NCBI GenBank assembly: GCA_038216655.1
Contig: JBBQPZ010000009.1
Span: 1 to 64,000, forward strand
DNA: 64,000 nucleotides
DNA from: JAFDWR01 sp038216655
GTDB taxonomy: Bacteria; Armatimonadota; Fimbriimonadia; Fimbriimonadales; Fimbriimonadaceae
Reading direction: 5' to 3'
Below are positions 32,731 through 40,926 of this stretch, in pieces (positions within the stretch are counted from its first letter, which is position 1; each line of letters opens with the position of its first letter). The translations under genes were made by a program, and so were the position numbers. The notes beneath the pieces are model-generated. The model had not been told where the DNA came from and did not search any database. It was given only the letters and a program-made list of their open reading frames with translations.

Positions 32731-34116
32731 TTACTCCCGGTTTTTTTGTTTCTGTCGCCACTGTGCTGCCCATCCTTCTTTGGTTTCCTGTCTTGCCCGT
32801 CCGAATGCGCCCGATCCCTCGGCCACATCGTGAGTGATGACACTCCCTGCCGCCACAATCACGCCGTTCGAGAGCGTGATGGGAGCGACGAGGGTGCTGT
32901 TGGAGCCGACGAATACGCCGTCCCCGATCGTCGTGCGGTGCTTTCGGAATCCATCGTAGTTGCAGGTGATCGTGCCCGCCCCGATGTTCGTCTTGACCCC
33001 GACGGTCGCATCGCCGATGTAGGAAAGATGGTTGGCCGCGCTGCCCTCGCCGATCGTCGAGTTCTTCACCTCGACGAAGTTGCCGATTTTCACGGCCGTT
33101 TGAAGGACAGTGTTCGGTCTTAAGTGGGCAAACGGGCCGACCTTGACGCCTTCGTGGCATTCGGCCTGGTCGACCTGGCTGAAGTAGATGTAACAGCCAT
33201 CGGCGATCCTCGAGGACTTGATCCTCGTGGACGGGCCGATGTGGCAGTTCTGACCGATTCGGGTCTTGCCCGAGATGTAGGTCTGGGGCTCGATGACCGT
33301 GTCCTGCCCGATCTCGACGTCGAGTCCGATGTAGGTCGAGTCGGGGTCCACGAGCGTCACGCCGTTCTCCGCGTGCTTTCTTAGGATGCGTTCTCTTAGG
33401 GTCTTCTCCGCTTGAGCGAGCTGCCAGCGGTCGTTGACCCCCATCAGGATCGAGGCATCTTTGAAGACTTTCGCCTCGACGCACTTTCCTTCCTGGACGA
33501 GCTTCTCAAGCACGTCGGTCAAGTAGTACTCGCCCTGCGTGTTGGTCTTGCCCAGCGTCGGCAGAATGCGCAGAAGATCCGGCCCGTCGAATACGTAGAT
33601 CGCAGCGTTTACCTCATTGATCTGTTGCTCTTCGGCGGAGGCTTCCTTCTGCTCGACGATCTTTGTGAACCGGCCGTTGATGCGGACGATGCGTCCGTAG
33701 CCGTGCGGGTCGGCGACTTCGGCGGTGGCGACGGTGCAGGCGGCTCCGGTGTCCTGGTGATGAGCGATCAGCTCGGCGATGACTTCTTTGGAGAGAAGCG
33801 GCGTGTCGCCGGCGGAGACGAGCACGGGGCCTTGGTGGTCCTTTAGCAGGTCGACGGCCATGAGCACGGCGTGTCCGGTGCCGAGCTGCTCGCGCTGCCA
33901 GACGTATCGGTAGCCATCGCCCAGTTCCTCGACGATCTGTTCACCTTCGTGGCCGACCACGACGATCGGGTGCTGGACTCCCGCACCGGTGAGGGCGCGT
34001 CCGACGAGCTCGACCATCGGCAAGCCACACACCGCGTGGAGCGCCTTGGGCATCGAGGACTTCATCCGCGTGCCTTTGCCCGCGGCAAGGATCAGACCGA
34101 CGACGTTCGTGGACAT
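32731..34116 (-). CDS. glmU: Bifunctional GlmU
   Basis: 461 residues. N-terminal uridyltransferase: LAAGKGTRMKS, VSAGDTPLL, GYGRIVR; C-terminal left-handed beta-helix acetyltransferase: hexapeptide turns with GPSTRIKSSRIADGCYI, HLRPNTVL, KIGNFVEVKNSTIGEGS and NYDGFRKHRTTIGDGVFVGSNS. It converts glucosamine-1-P to UDP-GlcNAc for peptidoglycan and LPS. The ATG at 34116 starts MSTNVVGLILAAGKG; eight codons upstream add a poor tail. First gene of an apparent glmU-prs-membrane operon. Confidence 0.97.
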   Translation of the reverse strand: MSTNVVGLILAAGKGTRMKSSMPKALHAVCGLPMVELVGRALTGAGVQHPIVVVGHEGEQIVEELGDGYRYVWQREQLGTGHAVLMAVDLLKDHQGPVLVSAGDTPLLSKEVIAELIAHHQDTGAACTVATAEVADPHGYGRIVRINGRFTKIVEQKEASAEEQQINEVNAAIYVFDGPDLLRILPTLGKTNTQGEYYLTDVLEKLVQEGKCVEAKVFKDASILMGVNDRWQLAQAEKTLRERILRKHAENGVTLVDPDSTYIGLDVEIGQDTVIEPQTYISGKTRIGQNCHIGPSTRIKSSRIADGCYIYFSQVDQAECHEGVKVGPFAHLRPNTVLQTAVKIGNFVEVKNSTIGEGSAANHLSYIGDATVGVKTNIGAGTITCNYDGFRKHRTTIGDGVFVGSNSTLVAPITLSNGVIVAAGSVITHDVAEGSGAFGRARQETKEGWAAQWRQKQKNRE

Positions 34117-34433
34117 AGCTTCAAAAGGCGCCCGGCGCAAGCTCGTCCAGAGGTTCTGAACGATTTCTTAACGGGACGCACCATTGTGCCCCGAATCCAC
34201 CCGGCGGGGCAAGCGCGAAGAACGTCTACAAGATTCCGTCATTCTGAGCGCAGTCGGCGAGCCTTGGCGAGTCGGCGGAGTCGAAGGATCATTGACTAAG
34301 CCTGCGACTCTGAGAACCGGCACCCCCGCAGAGAGTCGGAGACTGGACAGAGGATCCTTCGCCTCCTCTGCCTTCGCCAAGGCTCGGCGCTACGCTCAGG
34401 ATGAGCTGGCCGACAGGAGTGTCGGCGCTCCGG
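34117..34433. repeat. Intergenic region with MITE-like element
   Basis: A 317-base gap. It holds an inverted-repeat element at about 34238-34405 with end GTCATTCTGAGCG and inverted end CGCTCAGGATGAG, and internal repeats of GGCGAGTCGGCG-like words. No gene. Part of the four-member family described elsewhere. Confidence 0.7.
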
Positions 34434-35243
34434 CTAGGCGTTGGCGAATCTTGCGACCATCTTCATCAGCTCGTCCGCTCGATCCAGCGGCCACTGGGTC
34501 TCGGCGTCGCTGAGGGCGTTCGCCGGGTCGGGGTGGACCTCCATGAACAATGCGTCGATCCCAACCGCCAAGGCCGCTCGAACCAAAGCCGGGATCGCGT
34601 CCCGATTGCCTCCGGACGAGGCACCGGCTCCACCCGGACGCTGGGCAGCGTGGGTGGCGTCCATGCACACCGGTACACCGAACGAGCGCATGATCTCCAG
34701 CCCGGGCATGTCCACGACCAGGGCGTTGTAGCCAAAGGTTGTCCCCCGCTCGGTCAGCATCGTCCCGGCGGCGTTGAAGCTGGCCAGCTTGGTGACGATG
34801 TTCTTCGCGTCGTGAGGCGCCAGGAACTGCCCCTTCTTCACATTTACCGGCTTCCCCGTCTCCGCGCATGCCTCCAGCAAGTCGCTCTGTCGGCACAGAA
34901 ACGCCGGCACCTGGAGCAGATCGACGACGCCCGCGACAGCCGCCGCCTGGTCGGGCAAATGTACGTCGGTAGTCGACGGCACCCCGAACCGCTCCATCGT
35001 CTTCGCGATCAGGCCCAACCCCTCGGACATTCCATGCCCCCGGACGGTGCCCGCGGAGGTCCGGTTCGCCTTGTCGAACGAGGCCTTGAAGATGTAGTTG
35101 AACCCGTACTTGGCGCACAGCTCCTGCATCCGCTCGCAGACCCGGAAGCAAATCTCCTCGCTCTCCGCCAAGCATGGCCCCGCAATGACAGTCAGCCCGC
35201 CGTCTCCGATCCGAAAGTCGCCGATCCCGAAGCTGGTAATCAC
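34434..35243 (-). CDS. kdsA: Kdo-8-phosphate synthase
   Basis: 269 residues: TVIAGPCLAESEE start, KASFDKANRTS, RGHGMSEGL, PSTTDVHLPDQA, VDLLQVPAFLCRQSDLL, KKGQFLAPHDAKNIV, ERGTTFGYNALVVDMPGL, DATHAAQRPGG and FMEVHPDP are the KdsA signature in order. It condenses PEP and arabinose 5-phosphate to Kdo-8-P for LPS inner core, evidence of an LPS-bearing outer membrane. Full length. It is monocistronic, with MITE-like elements on both sides. Confidence 0.97.
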   Translation of the reverse strand: MITSFGIGDFRIGDGGLTVIAGPCLAESEEICFRVCERMQELCAKYGFNYIFKASFDKANRTSAGTVRGHGMSEGLGLIAKTMERFGVPSTTDVHLPDQAAAVAGVVDLLQVPAFLCRQSDLLEACAETGKPVNVKKGQFLAPHDAKNIVTKLASFNAAGTMLTERGTTFGYNALVVDMPGLEIMRSFGVPVCMDATHAAQRPGGAGASSGGNRDAIPALVRAALAVGIDALFMEVHPDPANALSDAETQWPLDRADELMKMVARFANA

Positions 35244-35769
35244 GGGTGGAGTCTACTTGCTCGTCGGAGTCGGAGTCGGAGTCGGAGTTGGAGCCTGAGT
35301 CGGAGTCTGAGCGTAACTTGTCATTTCGACCGACGCCGCCCACTTGTTCGCACCCTAGGATAATTCGGATGCGGCAGTCTTACAAGCACGAGGGCGTCTC
35401 CGGTCGGAATGACAACTCCAACTCCAACTCCAACTCCAACTCCAACTCAGACTCAGACTGACCCCTCCCAAACCTGCGAAAAACTCGACAACCCTGCGGC
35501 GATAGACCCAGCCTCGCGAACTGGCAGACCCGACAGTTCGTCACCGGATATGTAACGTGCCCTCACAGAGGCGGCTTAACCTGCCAATAATGAGGGCAAG
35601 CCGAGTTGACCGGTGGGTAACCTCAGATCAACGCGGTAGGCGTGAGAAGTCGTAGACGTAGCGATATAGGACCTCAAATGAGGATCGATCTCAATACGTA
35701 GTAGAGACATCCACCGCAAGCGGGCGGGACGAACGCAGCGCTCGGCTAACAGGTGAACAAGAAAACAAT
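35244..35769. repeat. Hexamer arrays, MITE-like element and clpC leader
   Basis: A 526-base intergenic region. Hexamer arrays (GAGTCG-type at about 35255-35310 and the inverse, TCCAAC-type, at 35411-35461) flank an inverted-repeat element with ends TTGTCATTTCGAC (35318) and CGGTCGGAATGACAA (35401). From 35462 to the clpC ATG lies an untranslated leader with several stems, described separately. Confidence 0.75.
35517..35684 (+). other. Structured 5' leader upstream of clpC
   Basis: Seen stems: CGAACTG/CAGTTCG (35517-35540); CACCGG (35542-35547) with CCGGTG (35610-35615) enclosing GCCCTCA (35559-35565) with TGAGGGC (35591-35597); and CCTCA/TGAGG at about 35672-35684. The nested order suggests a folded RNA, either a leader regulating clpC or a separate small RNA. 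I do not recognise a known riboswitch. A ribosome-binding AGGTGA precedes the clpC ATG. Confidence 0.4.
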
Positions 35770-38268
35770 ATGTGGCAACGCTTTACAGAACGTGCGCGGA
35801 AAGTTGTCTTCTACGCGCAAGAAGAGGCTCAGAAATTCGGGGAAGGCTATGTCTCCACCGAACACCTTCTGCTGGGCCTGGTCCGCGAAAGCGATAGCGT
35901 CGCGGCACGGGTTCTGGAGAAGCTTGGGGTCAGTCTCAACCGTATTCGCGCCGAGGTTGAGAAACAGCTCCCGCGCGGCGACGCGCGTCCCTCTCAGGAC
36001 ATGACCCTTACCCCTCGCGCCAAGCGAGTGATCGACCTTGCCTACGATGAGGCCAGAAACCTCAACAACAATTACATCGGCACAGAGCACCTCCTGCTCG
36101 GTCTCATCCGAGAAGGCGACGGCCTCGCCGGCCGAGTGCTCGCCAAGCTCGGAGTCGAGCTTGAGAAAGCCCGCCGCGAAGTCATGTCCCTGCAGGACAA
36201 CGACACCCAGACCAAGTCCACCGGCCGCGCTTCGGGTAGTTCCGGTTCAACCGGATCGACCAAGACGCAGACCCTGGACGAATTCGGCCGAGACCTGACC
36301 GAACTCGCCCGCGACGGCAAGCTCGACCCCGTGGTCGGCCGCCAGGCGGAAATCGAGCGCGTCATGCAGATTCTCTGCCGCCGCACGAAGAACAACCCAT
36401 GTCTGATCGGTGAGCCCGGTGTCGGTAAGACCGCCATCGCCGAGGGCCTCGCCCTCCGCATCGTCAGCGGCGACATCCCCGAACTCCTCCGCGACAAGCG
36501 AATCGTCGCCCTCGACCTCGCCGGCCTGGTTGCCGGTACGAAGTACCGAGGCGAATTCGAAGAGCGGATGAAGAAGGTGATGGAAGAGGTCCGCAAGAGC
36601 GACGGCCAGGTCGTCCTCTTCATCGACGAGCTTCACACGTTGGTCGGAGCCGGTGCCGCAGAAGGTGCCATCGACGCTTCCAACATTATGAAGCCCGCCC
36701 TCGCCCGTGGCGAGCTGCAATGTATCGGCGCGACCACTCAAGACGAGTTCCGCAAGTACATCGAGAAGGATGCGGCCCTCGAGCGACGCTTCCAGGCCGT
36801 CAAGGTCAAGGAGCCGACCGAGGAAGAGGCGATCGACATCATGAAGGGCCTGCGGGAGCGCTACGAAGCGCACCACCGGGTCGAGATCACCGATGCCGCC
36901 ATCGTCGCCGCCGTCACCCTCAGCCAGCGCTATATCAGCGACCGCAGCCTCCCCGACAAGGCGATCGACCTCGTCGACGAAGCCGCGTCGCGCGTTCGCC
37001 TTCAGCAGAGCCTCCCGCCCGCCGACGTTCGCGCCGATCGGGTGAAGCTCATCAAGATGAAGGCCGAGATTGAGCACCACTCCAAGCGACTCACCGACGA
37101 TCGTCTGCTCGAAATGCAGGCCGAGCGCGACGCCATGGAAGCCTCCATCGCCGAACGCGAAGAGAAGTGGAACGCCGAAGAGAAGAAGGAACCGATCGTT
37201 GGCGAGGATGAAATCGCCCAGATCGTTCAGAGCTGGACCGGCATCCCCGTCACCAAGCTCGTCGAAGGCGAAAGCCAGAAGCTTCTGCGCATGGAGGAAG
37301 ACCTCCACCACCGCATCATCGGTCAGCACGACGCCGTCGTCTCGGTCAGCCGAGCGATCCGCCGCGCCCGATCCGGCCTCAAGGATCCGAAGCGACCGAT
37401 GGGCAGCTTCATCTTCCTCGGCCCCACGGGCGTCGGAAAGACCGAGCTCGCCAAGGCGCTCGCCGCCTACCTGTACGAGAAGGAATCCAACATCGTCCGG
37501 ATCGACATGTCCGAGTACATGGAGCGGTTCGCCGTCTCCCGACTCGTCGGTGCCCCTCCGGGATATGTCGGTTACGATGAGGGCGGCCAGCTCACCGAGC
37601 AGGTTCGCCGTAACCCGTACTGCGTGGTCCTCCTCGACGAGATCGAGAAGGCACACCCCGAGGTGTTCAACATCCTCCTGCAGGTCATGGAAGACGGTCA
37701 GTTGACCGACAGCCAGGGCCGAACGGTGGACTTCCGCAACACCCTGCTGATCATGACCTCCAACGTCGGCGTCCGGCCGATCGAGCTGGACAAGGGTCTC
37801 GGCTTCCGGGATGTGAAGCAAGACTTCAGCAACCCGAAGGTCTACGAAGGCATGAAGAACAAGATGATGGAAGAGATGAAGAAGCTCTTCCGCCCCGAGT
37901 TCCTCAACCGAGTTGACGAGGTCATCGTGTTCCAGCACCTGAAGAAGGAAGAGATCCTGCAGATCGCGGACCTCTACCTGAAGCGGGTCAACCAGCAGGC
38001 CGCCTCGATGCAGATCACCATCGACCTCAGCGATGCGGTGAAGAACCTGCTCGTGGATCAAGGCTACGACCCGAACCTGGGCGCGCGGCCTCTGCGCCGC
38101 GCCGTGCAAAGGTTCATCGAGGACCCGTTGTCAGAGGAGATGCTCCTCGGCCGCTTCCAAGCGGGCGACCACATCCTCGCCGAGCTCGACGAGACCAAGA
38201 CGGTGATCTTCATCAAAGTCGATCCCGACGCGAAGACCGACAAGAAGGAACTGGCGGAAGCCAAGTAA
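35770..38268 (+). CDS. clpC: ClpC-type AAA+ chaperone
   Basis: 832 residues. Clp_N repeats (about 5-140), AAA1 with Walker A GEPGVGKT and sensor motif, a middle region with ISDRSLPDKAIDLVDEAASRVRLQ and a coiled-coil/UVR-like stretch, AAA2 with Walker A GPTGVGKT, ADLYLKRVNQQ and the Clp C-terminal D2-small domain ending in a basic/acidic tail. It unfolds substrates for ClpP. Unlike ClpB it has a short middle domain. Monocistronic, with its own terminator. A long antisense frame is a GC shadow. Confidence 0.97.
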   Translation: MWQRFTERARKVVFYAQEEAQKFGEGYVSTEHLLLGLVRESDSVAARVLEKLGVSLNRIRAEVEKQLPRGDARPSQDMTLTPRAKRVIDLAYDEARNLNNNYIGTEHLLLGLIREGDGLAGRVLAKLGVELEKARREVMSLQDNDTQTKSTGRASGSSGSTGSTKTQTLDEFGRDLTELARDGKLDPVVGRQAEIERVMQILCRRTKNNPCLIGEPGVGKTAIAEGLALRIVSGDIPELLRDKRIVALDLAGLVAGTKYRGEFEERMKKVMEEVRKSDGQVVLFIDELHTLVGAGAAEGAIDASNIMKPALARGELQCIGATTQDEFRKYIEKDAALERRFQAVKVKEPTEEEAIDIMKGLRERYEAHHRVEITDAAIVAAVTLSQRYISDRSLPDKAIDLVDEAASRVRLQQSLPPADVRADRVKLIKMKAEIEHHSKRLTDDRLLEMQAERDAMEASIAEREEKWNAEEKKEPIVGEDEIAQIVQSWTGIPVTKLVEGESQKLLRMEEDLHHRIIGQHDAVVSVSRAIRRARSGLKDPKRPMGSFIFLGPTGVGKTELAKALAAYLYEKESNIVRIDMSEYMERFAVSRLVGAPPGYVGYDEGGQLTEQVRRNPYCVVLLDEIEKAHPEVFNILLQVMEDGQLTDSQGRTVDFRNTLLIMTSNVGVRPIELDKGLGFRDVKQDFSNPKVYEGMKNKMMEEMKKLFRPEFLNRVDEVIVFQHLKKEEILQIADLYLKRVNQQAASMQITIDLSDAVKNLLVDQGYDPNLGARPLRRAVQRFIEDPLSEEMLLGRFQAGDHILAELDETKTVIFIKVDPDAKTDKKELAEAK

Positions 38269-38682
38269 GGCGCGTTGCTGTTCACTCGAAAGAGCCGGGG
38301 CGATTCTCGCCCCGGCTCTTTTCGTTCACTCCTCTCGGTCTGTTCGGGTCATGCGCAACTCGAAGTCGCTCGCAGGCTCGCGGGTGAAAAGTTCGGCCAG
38401 GTCCGAGCACTCCAAATTTGGGATTGCGCGAGTTTGCTCGCGCTTTGCCTTTCGCGGAGCTTGCTCCGACCCCACGAGGACGCCTCAGGACGCACACAAT
38501 CCGAAATCGCAATCACCACAGGCAGCGTCCTGAGGCTTAAATCCAGGGACTACTTCCGAAGGCAGATCCCGGCAGCTAGCTGGAAGGGTTGACCTTCGGG
38601 CTCAGACTTGAAGTTGGAGGCACTTGTTCACCTTTCCAACCCTGCGGGTTATGTGCCCTTCCGGGTCCCAGCAACCCTGTCT
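38269..38682. repeat. Gene-free region with inverted repeat
   Basis: 414 bases between clpC and an AT-richer gene. After the terminator it has a perfect 12-bp inverted repeat GCCTCAGGACGC (38482-38493) and GCGTCCTGAGGC (38525-38536) with a 31-base loop, and a smaller GCGCGAG/CTCGCGC pair near 38425-38442. No gene; short frames lack ribosome-binding sites. Confidence 0.65.
38290..38320 (+). terminator. clpC terminator
   Basis: 13-bp stem AAGAGCCGGGGCG/CGCCCCGGCTCTT with five-base loop and following T-run, 20 bases past the clpC stop. Confidence 0.92.
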
Positions 38683-39378
38683 CTAGCTAGCTTTCGTTAC
38701 GACCGAATCCTGTTCCCATTTACTGAGAGCATCTCTAAACTGCTTTCGAGCGGAGTCAATGTGATTCGCAATCAGCTTGTTCTTCGAATTGAATTTAAGT
38801 CGTCTTGCCCTTCTCGATGGAAGTTCCTGGTTAGGTTTTTCTAGGACGATTAGCATACGTTCACGAATCGCTTCCTGCACCGCTAAAGATAGCGTTCTCA
38901 GGGAAGTCCCCAACATCCCAGCCGTCCGGTCCGAAATGGGAATGAGGATCGGAGTGTCTGGCAACATTTCGCTCAAACAGAAGCCTAGGTTTGCAATTCT
39001 ATTAACCCATCGATTGCGATCGATCGCCAGGCCGAGCAGATTAGTCTCAGAAATTGTGATCGCTGCTTCAAAAATCCGTGTGTCTTTAGGAAGGCGGCGC
39101 GAACTCCAGGCTTTCTCAAATTCCAAGGCAACCGAGTCTGGATCACTCCAGTCTAGTACTCCATTTGAGAGACCACCTTCAGAGACCTTCGCGGCAAACT
39201 CAAGGGCCACCGGCACCAATGATTTCGCCACACGCCGATCACTTTGCCGGAGTCCGGCCTCAGCGCCACGAAGCCTGCCAGCGAGCGCAAACAGAAATTG
39301 AAACTCTAGAAGGGCTTCTCTCTCAACATCCTCAAGAGTTGCCTCGATACAAGATTTCTGTGATTCCGTCAGCATCAT
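38683..39378 (-). CDS. Hypothetical protein beside odd tRNA
   Basis: 231 residues, mostly helical, with a central LGLAIDRNRWVNRIANLG and a C-terminal block PISDRTAGMLGTSLRTLSLAVQEAIRERMLIVL followed by very basic SRRARRLKFNSKNK, a layout suggestive of a winged-helix or nucleic-acid-binding region. I do not recognise the family. Composition is AT-richer than neighbours. It begins 14 bases after the 3' end of the tRNA at 39392-39463, in the same direction and without its own obvious ribosome-binding site, which suggests an insertion next to a tRNA or leader-coupled transcription. Confidence 0.55.
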   Translation of the reverse strand: MMLTESQKSCIEATLEDVEREALLEFQFLFALAGRLRGAEAGLRQSDRRVAKSLVPVALEFAAKVSEGGLSNGVLDWSDPDSVALEFEKAWSSRRLPKDTRIFEAAITISETNLLGLAIDRNRWVNRIANLGFCLSEMLPDTPILIPISDRTAGMLGTSLRTLSLAVQEAIRERMLIVLEKPNQELPSRRARRLKFNSKNKLIANHIDSARKQFRDALSKWEQDSVVTKAS

Positions 39379-39391
39379 GTCTTCTGCGCCG

Positions 39392-39463
39392 AGAGAGCGA
39401 CGGGACTCGAACCCGCAACCTACGGATGGTAAATCCGCTGCTCTACCATTGAGCTACGCTCTC
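39392..39463 (-). tRNA. Atypical tRNA, nominal anticodon UAC
   Basis: Folds with acceptor GAGAGCG/CGCTCTC, D-arm GCTC-AATGGTA-GAGC, anticodon stem GCGGA/TCCGT, loop TTTACCA, variable AGGTT, T-arm GCGGG/CCCGT and discriminator T. By position the anticodon is TAC (Val), but C at position 37 is highly unusual, the D-arm and U73 look like tRNA-Gly, and no CCA is encoded, unlike the other three tRNAs here. The true tRNA-Val(UAC) is at 50468-50543. Either a degenerate, mobile-element-borne or mis-copied tRNA. Confidence 0.6.
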
Positions 39464-39756
39464 GTGATCATTTAGACGCGCCTCGCGCAAGAAAGGTTCC
39501 AAGAATTATCGCATCACTTGCATTGACGGTAAATAGACGGTTATTGAAGTATAGTGAAGTGTAGTGAAGGATAGTGAAGGTTAGTGACGGGAGTGACACT
39601 GATAAGTGCGAATGACCCATTCTCGATTGGACTCGGGCTTCTGAAACGGGTCCTTAGTTGTCGTTGTTAGCGCAAATCTGCCGCTCGTTCGGGCTGTCGC
39701 TGCCGAAGTGCGAGCCTAAGTCTCTTGAATCAGACGACACGGTTCGGAGAGCCAGT
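39464..39756. repeat. 10-bp tandem array upstream of PLP gene
   Basis: A 293-base gap with five to six in-register 10-mers, consensus NTAGTGAAGG, at 39541-39600, about one helical turn apart. Could be regulatory. The 39658 frame upstream of the gene start has no coding character. Confidence 0.75.
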
Positions 39757-40746
39757 ATGCTTGCCGGTATGAGCTCTCGCGACGGCATCTTGCCGAACAT
39801 CCTTCATGCGATCGGGGAGACCCCGTTGGTGCGCCTTAACAGCGTGGGGTCCGAGTACGACGTCGAGATTCTCGCTAAGTGTGAGTTCCTTAACCCCGGC
39901 GGTTCGGTCAAGGAGCGTGTGGCTTATCGGATGATCGAGGAGGCGGAAAAGTCGGGCCGAATCAAGCCCGGCGATACCCTCATCGAGGCGACCTCCGGCA
40001 ACACCGGCATCGGGCTCGCGATGGCCGCCGCCGTAAAAGGCTACCGGCTTATCATCACCATGCCCGAGAAGATGAGCAAGGAGAAGCAACTGACCATGGA
40101 GGCTCTCGGAGCGGAGATCGTGCGCACCCGCACCGAAGCTGCCCATGAGGACGCGGACTCCAACTTCAACGTCGCGCTCCGGCTCCAAAGAGAGACCCCG
40201 AACGCTCACATCCTGGACCAGTGGACGAACCCGAACAACCCGGACGCCCACTACTTCGGAACCGCCGAAGAGCTGCTGCGCCAGACCGGCGGCAAGTTTG
40301 ACTACTTCGTCGCGGGCGCGGGCACCGGTGGAACCCTCACCGGCGTCGGGCGAAAAATGCGCGAGGTCCTTCCCCACGCCAAGGTCATCGGCGTTGACCC
40401 GGAGGGCTCGATCATCGGTGGCGGCGAGCCCGGCCCAACCTATCTCGTCGAGGGGATCGGGTACGACTTCGTGCCCGATACGATGGACCTGAGCGTGGTT
40501 GACGAGTGGGTTAAGACCAACGACCGAGAGTCTTTCCACCTCGCGAGAAGACTGATCCGAGAGGAAGGCATGCTCGTCGGCGGCTCGAGCGGGTCCGCCA
40601 TGATGGGCGCCCTCCACGTGGCCGCCAAGGCTCACTCCGGAGCCCGAATCGTGGTCGTCCTGCCGGACAGCATCCGCAACTACATGAGCAAGTTCCTCGA
40701 CCCCGCTTGGTTGCGGGAGAAGGGGATGGGGGGAGTCGGAGTCTGA
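39757..40746 (+). CDS. Cystathionine beta-synthase/cysteine synthase-like PLP enzyme
   Basis: 329 residues, fold-type II PLP enzyme: IGETPLVRLNSV, catalytic Lys in NPGGSVKERVAYRMIE, EATSGNTGIGLAMAAAVKGY (phosphate/amide loop), AGAGTGGTLTGVGRKMR phosphate-cup, VDPEGSIIGGGE, and LVGGSSGSAMMGAL near the end. It resembles the catalytic core of cystathionine beta-synthase more than O-acetylserine sulfhydrylase (e.g. PEKMSKEKQ, NPNNPDAHYFGTAEE) and lacks CBS domains. Start ATG 39757 has GGAG at right spacing; 39769 is the alternative. Monocistronic. Confidence 0.9.
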   Translation: MLAGMSSRDGILPNILHAIGETPLVRLNSVGSEYDVEILAKCEFLNPGGSVKERVAYRMIEEAEKSGRIKPGDTLIEATSGNTGIGLAMAAAVKGYRLIITMPEKMSKEKQLTMEALGAEIVRTRTEAAHEDADSNFNVALRLQRETPNAHILDQWTNPNNPDAHYFGTAEELLRQTGGKFDYFVAGAGTGGTLTGVGRKMREVLPHAKVIGVDPEGSIIGGGEPGPTYLVEGIGYDFVPDTMDLSVVDEWVKTNDRESFHLARRLIREEGMLVGGSSGSAMMGALHVAAKAHSGARIVVVLPDSIRNYMSKFLDPAWLREKGMGGVGV

Positions 40747-40926
40747 GTCTGAGTCTGAGTCTGAGTTTGGAGTTGTCATCCCGAAGGATGTTTGTGCCGA
40801 GGGACCTGACGGGAGGCGCCGAGTGTTGGTACAAGCAGTCGGTGCTTCCGGTCAGGTTCCTCGGTGTCGCTAGGGCTCGCTCGGAATGACAAGCACCCAG
40901 CTCCAAACTCCAACTCCAACTCAGAC
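40733..40926. repeat. MITE-like element with hexamer arrays
   Basis: Between the PLP gene and the diguanylate cyclase. Left array of GAGTCT/GAGTCG units (40733-40772) overlaps the PLP gene's stop; the element with ends TTGTCATCCCGA (40773-40784) and TCGGAATGACAAG (40881-40893) follows; an inverse array of TCCAAC units ends at 40926, directly at the diguanylate cyclase stop. It also shares a long block with the element at 62961-63076. Confidence 0.75.

Noticed and set aside
35255..35461. Short frames encoding Ser-Glu or Asn-Ser repeats
   Set aside because: Translations of hexamer arrays; not genes.
35517..35684. Known riboswitch or tmRNA in the clpC leader
   Set aside because: No match to the conserved cores I know (cobalamin, TPP, SAM, glycine, c-di-GMP) and no tRNA-like ends.
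36247..38109. 620-codon open frame opposite clpC
   Set aside because: It lies entirely antisense to a strongly conserved clpC, has no ribosome-binding site or recognisable motif, and is the usual GC-rich mirror frame.
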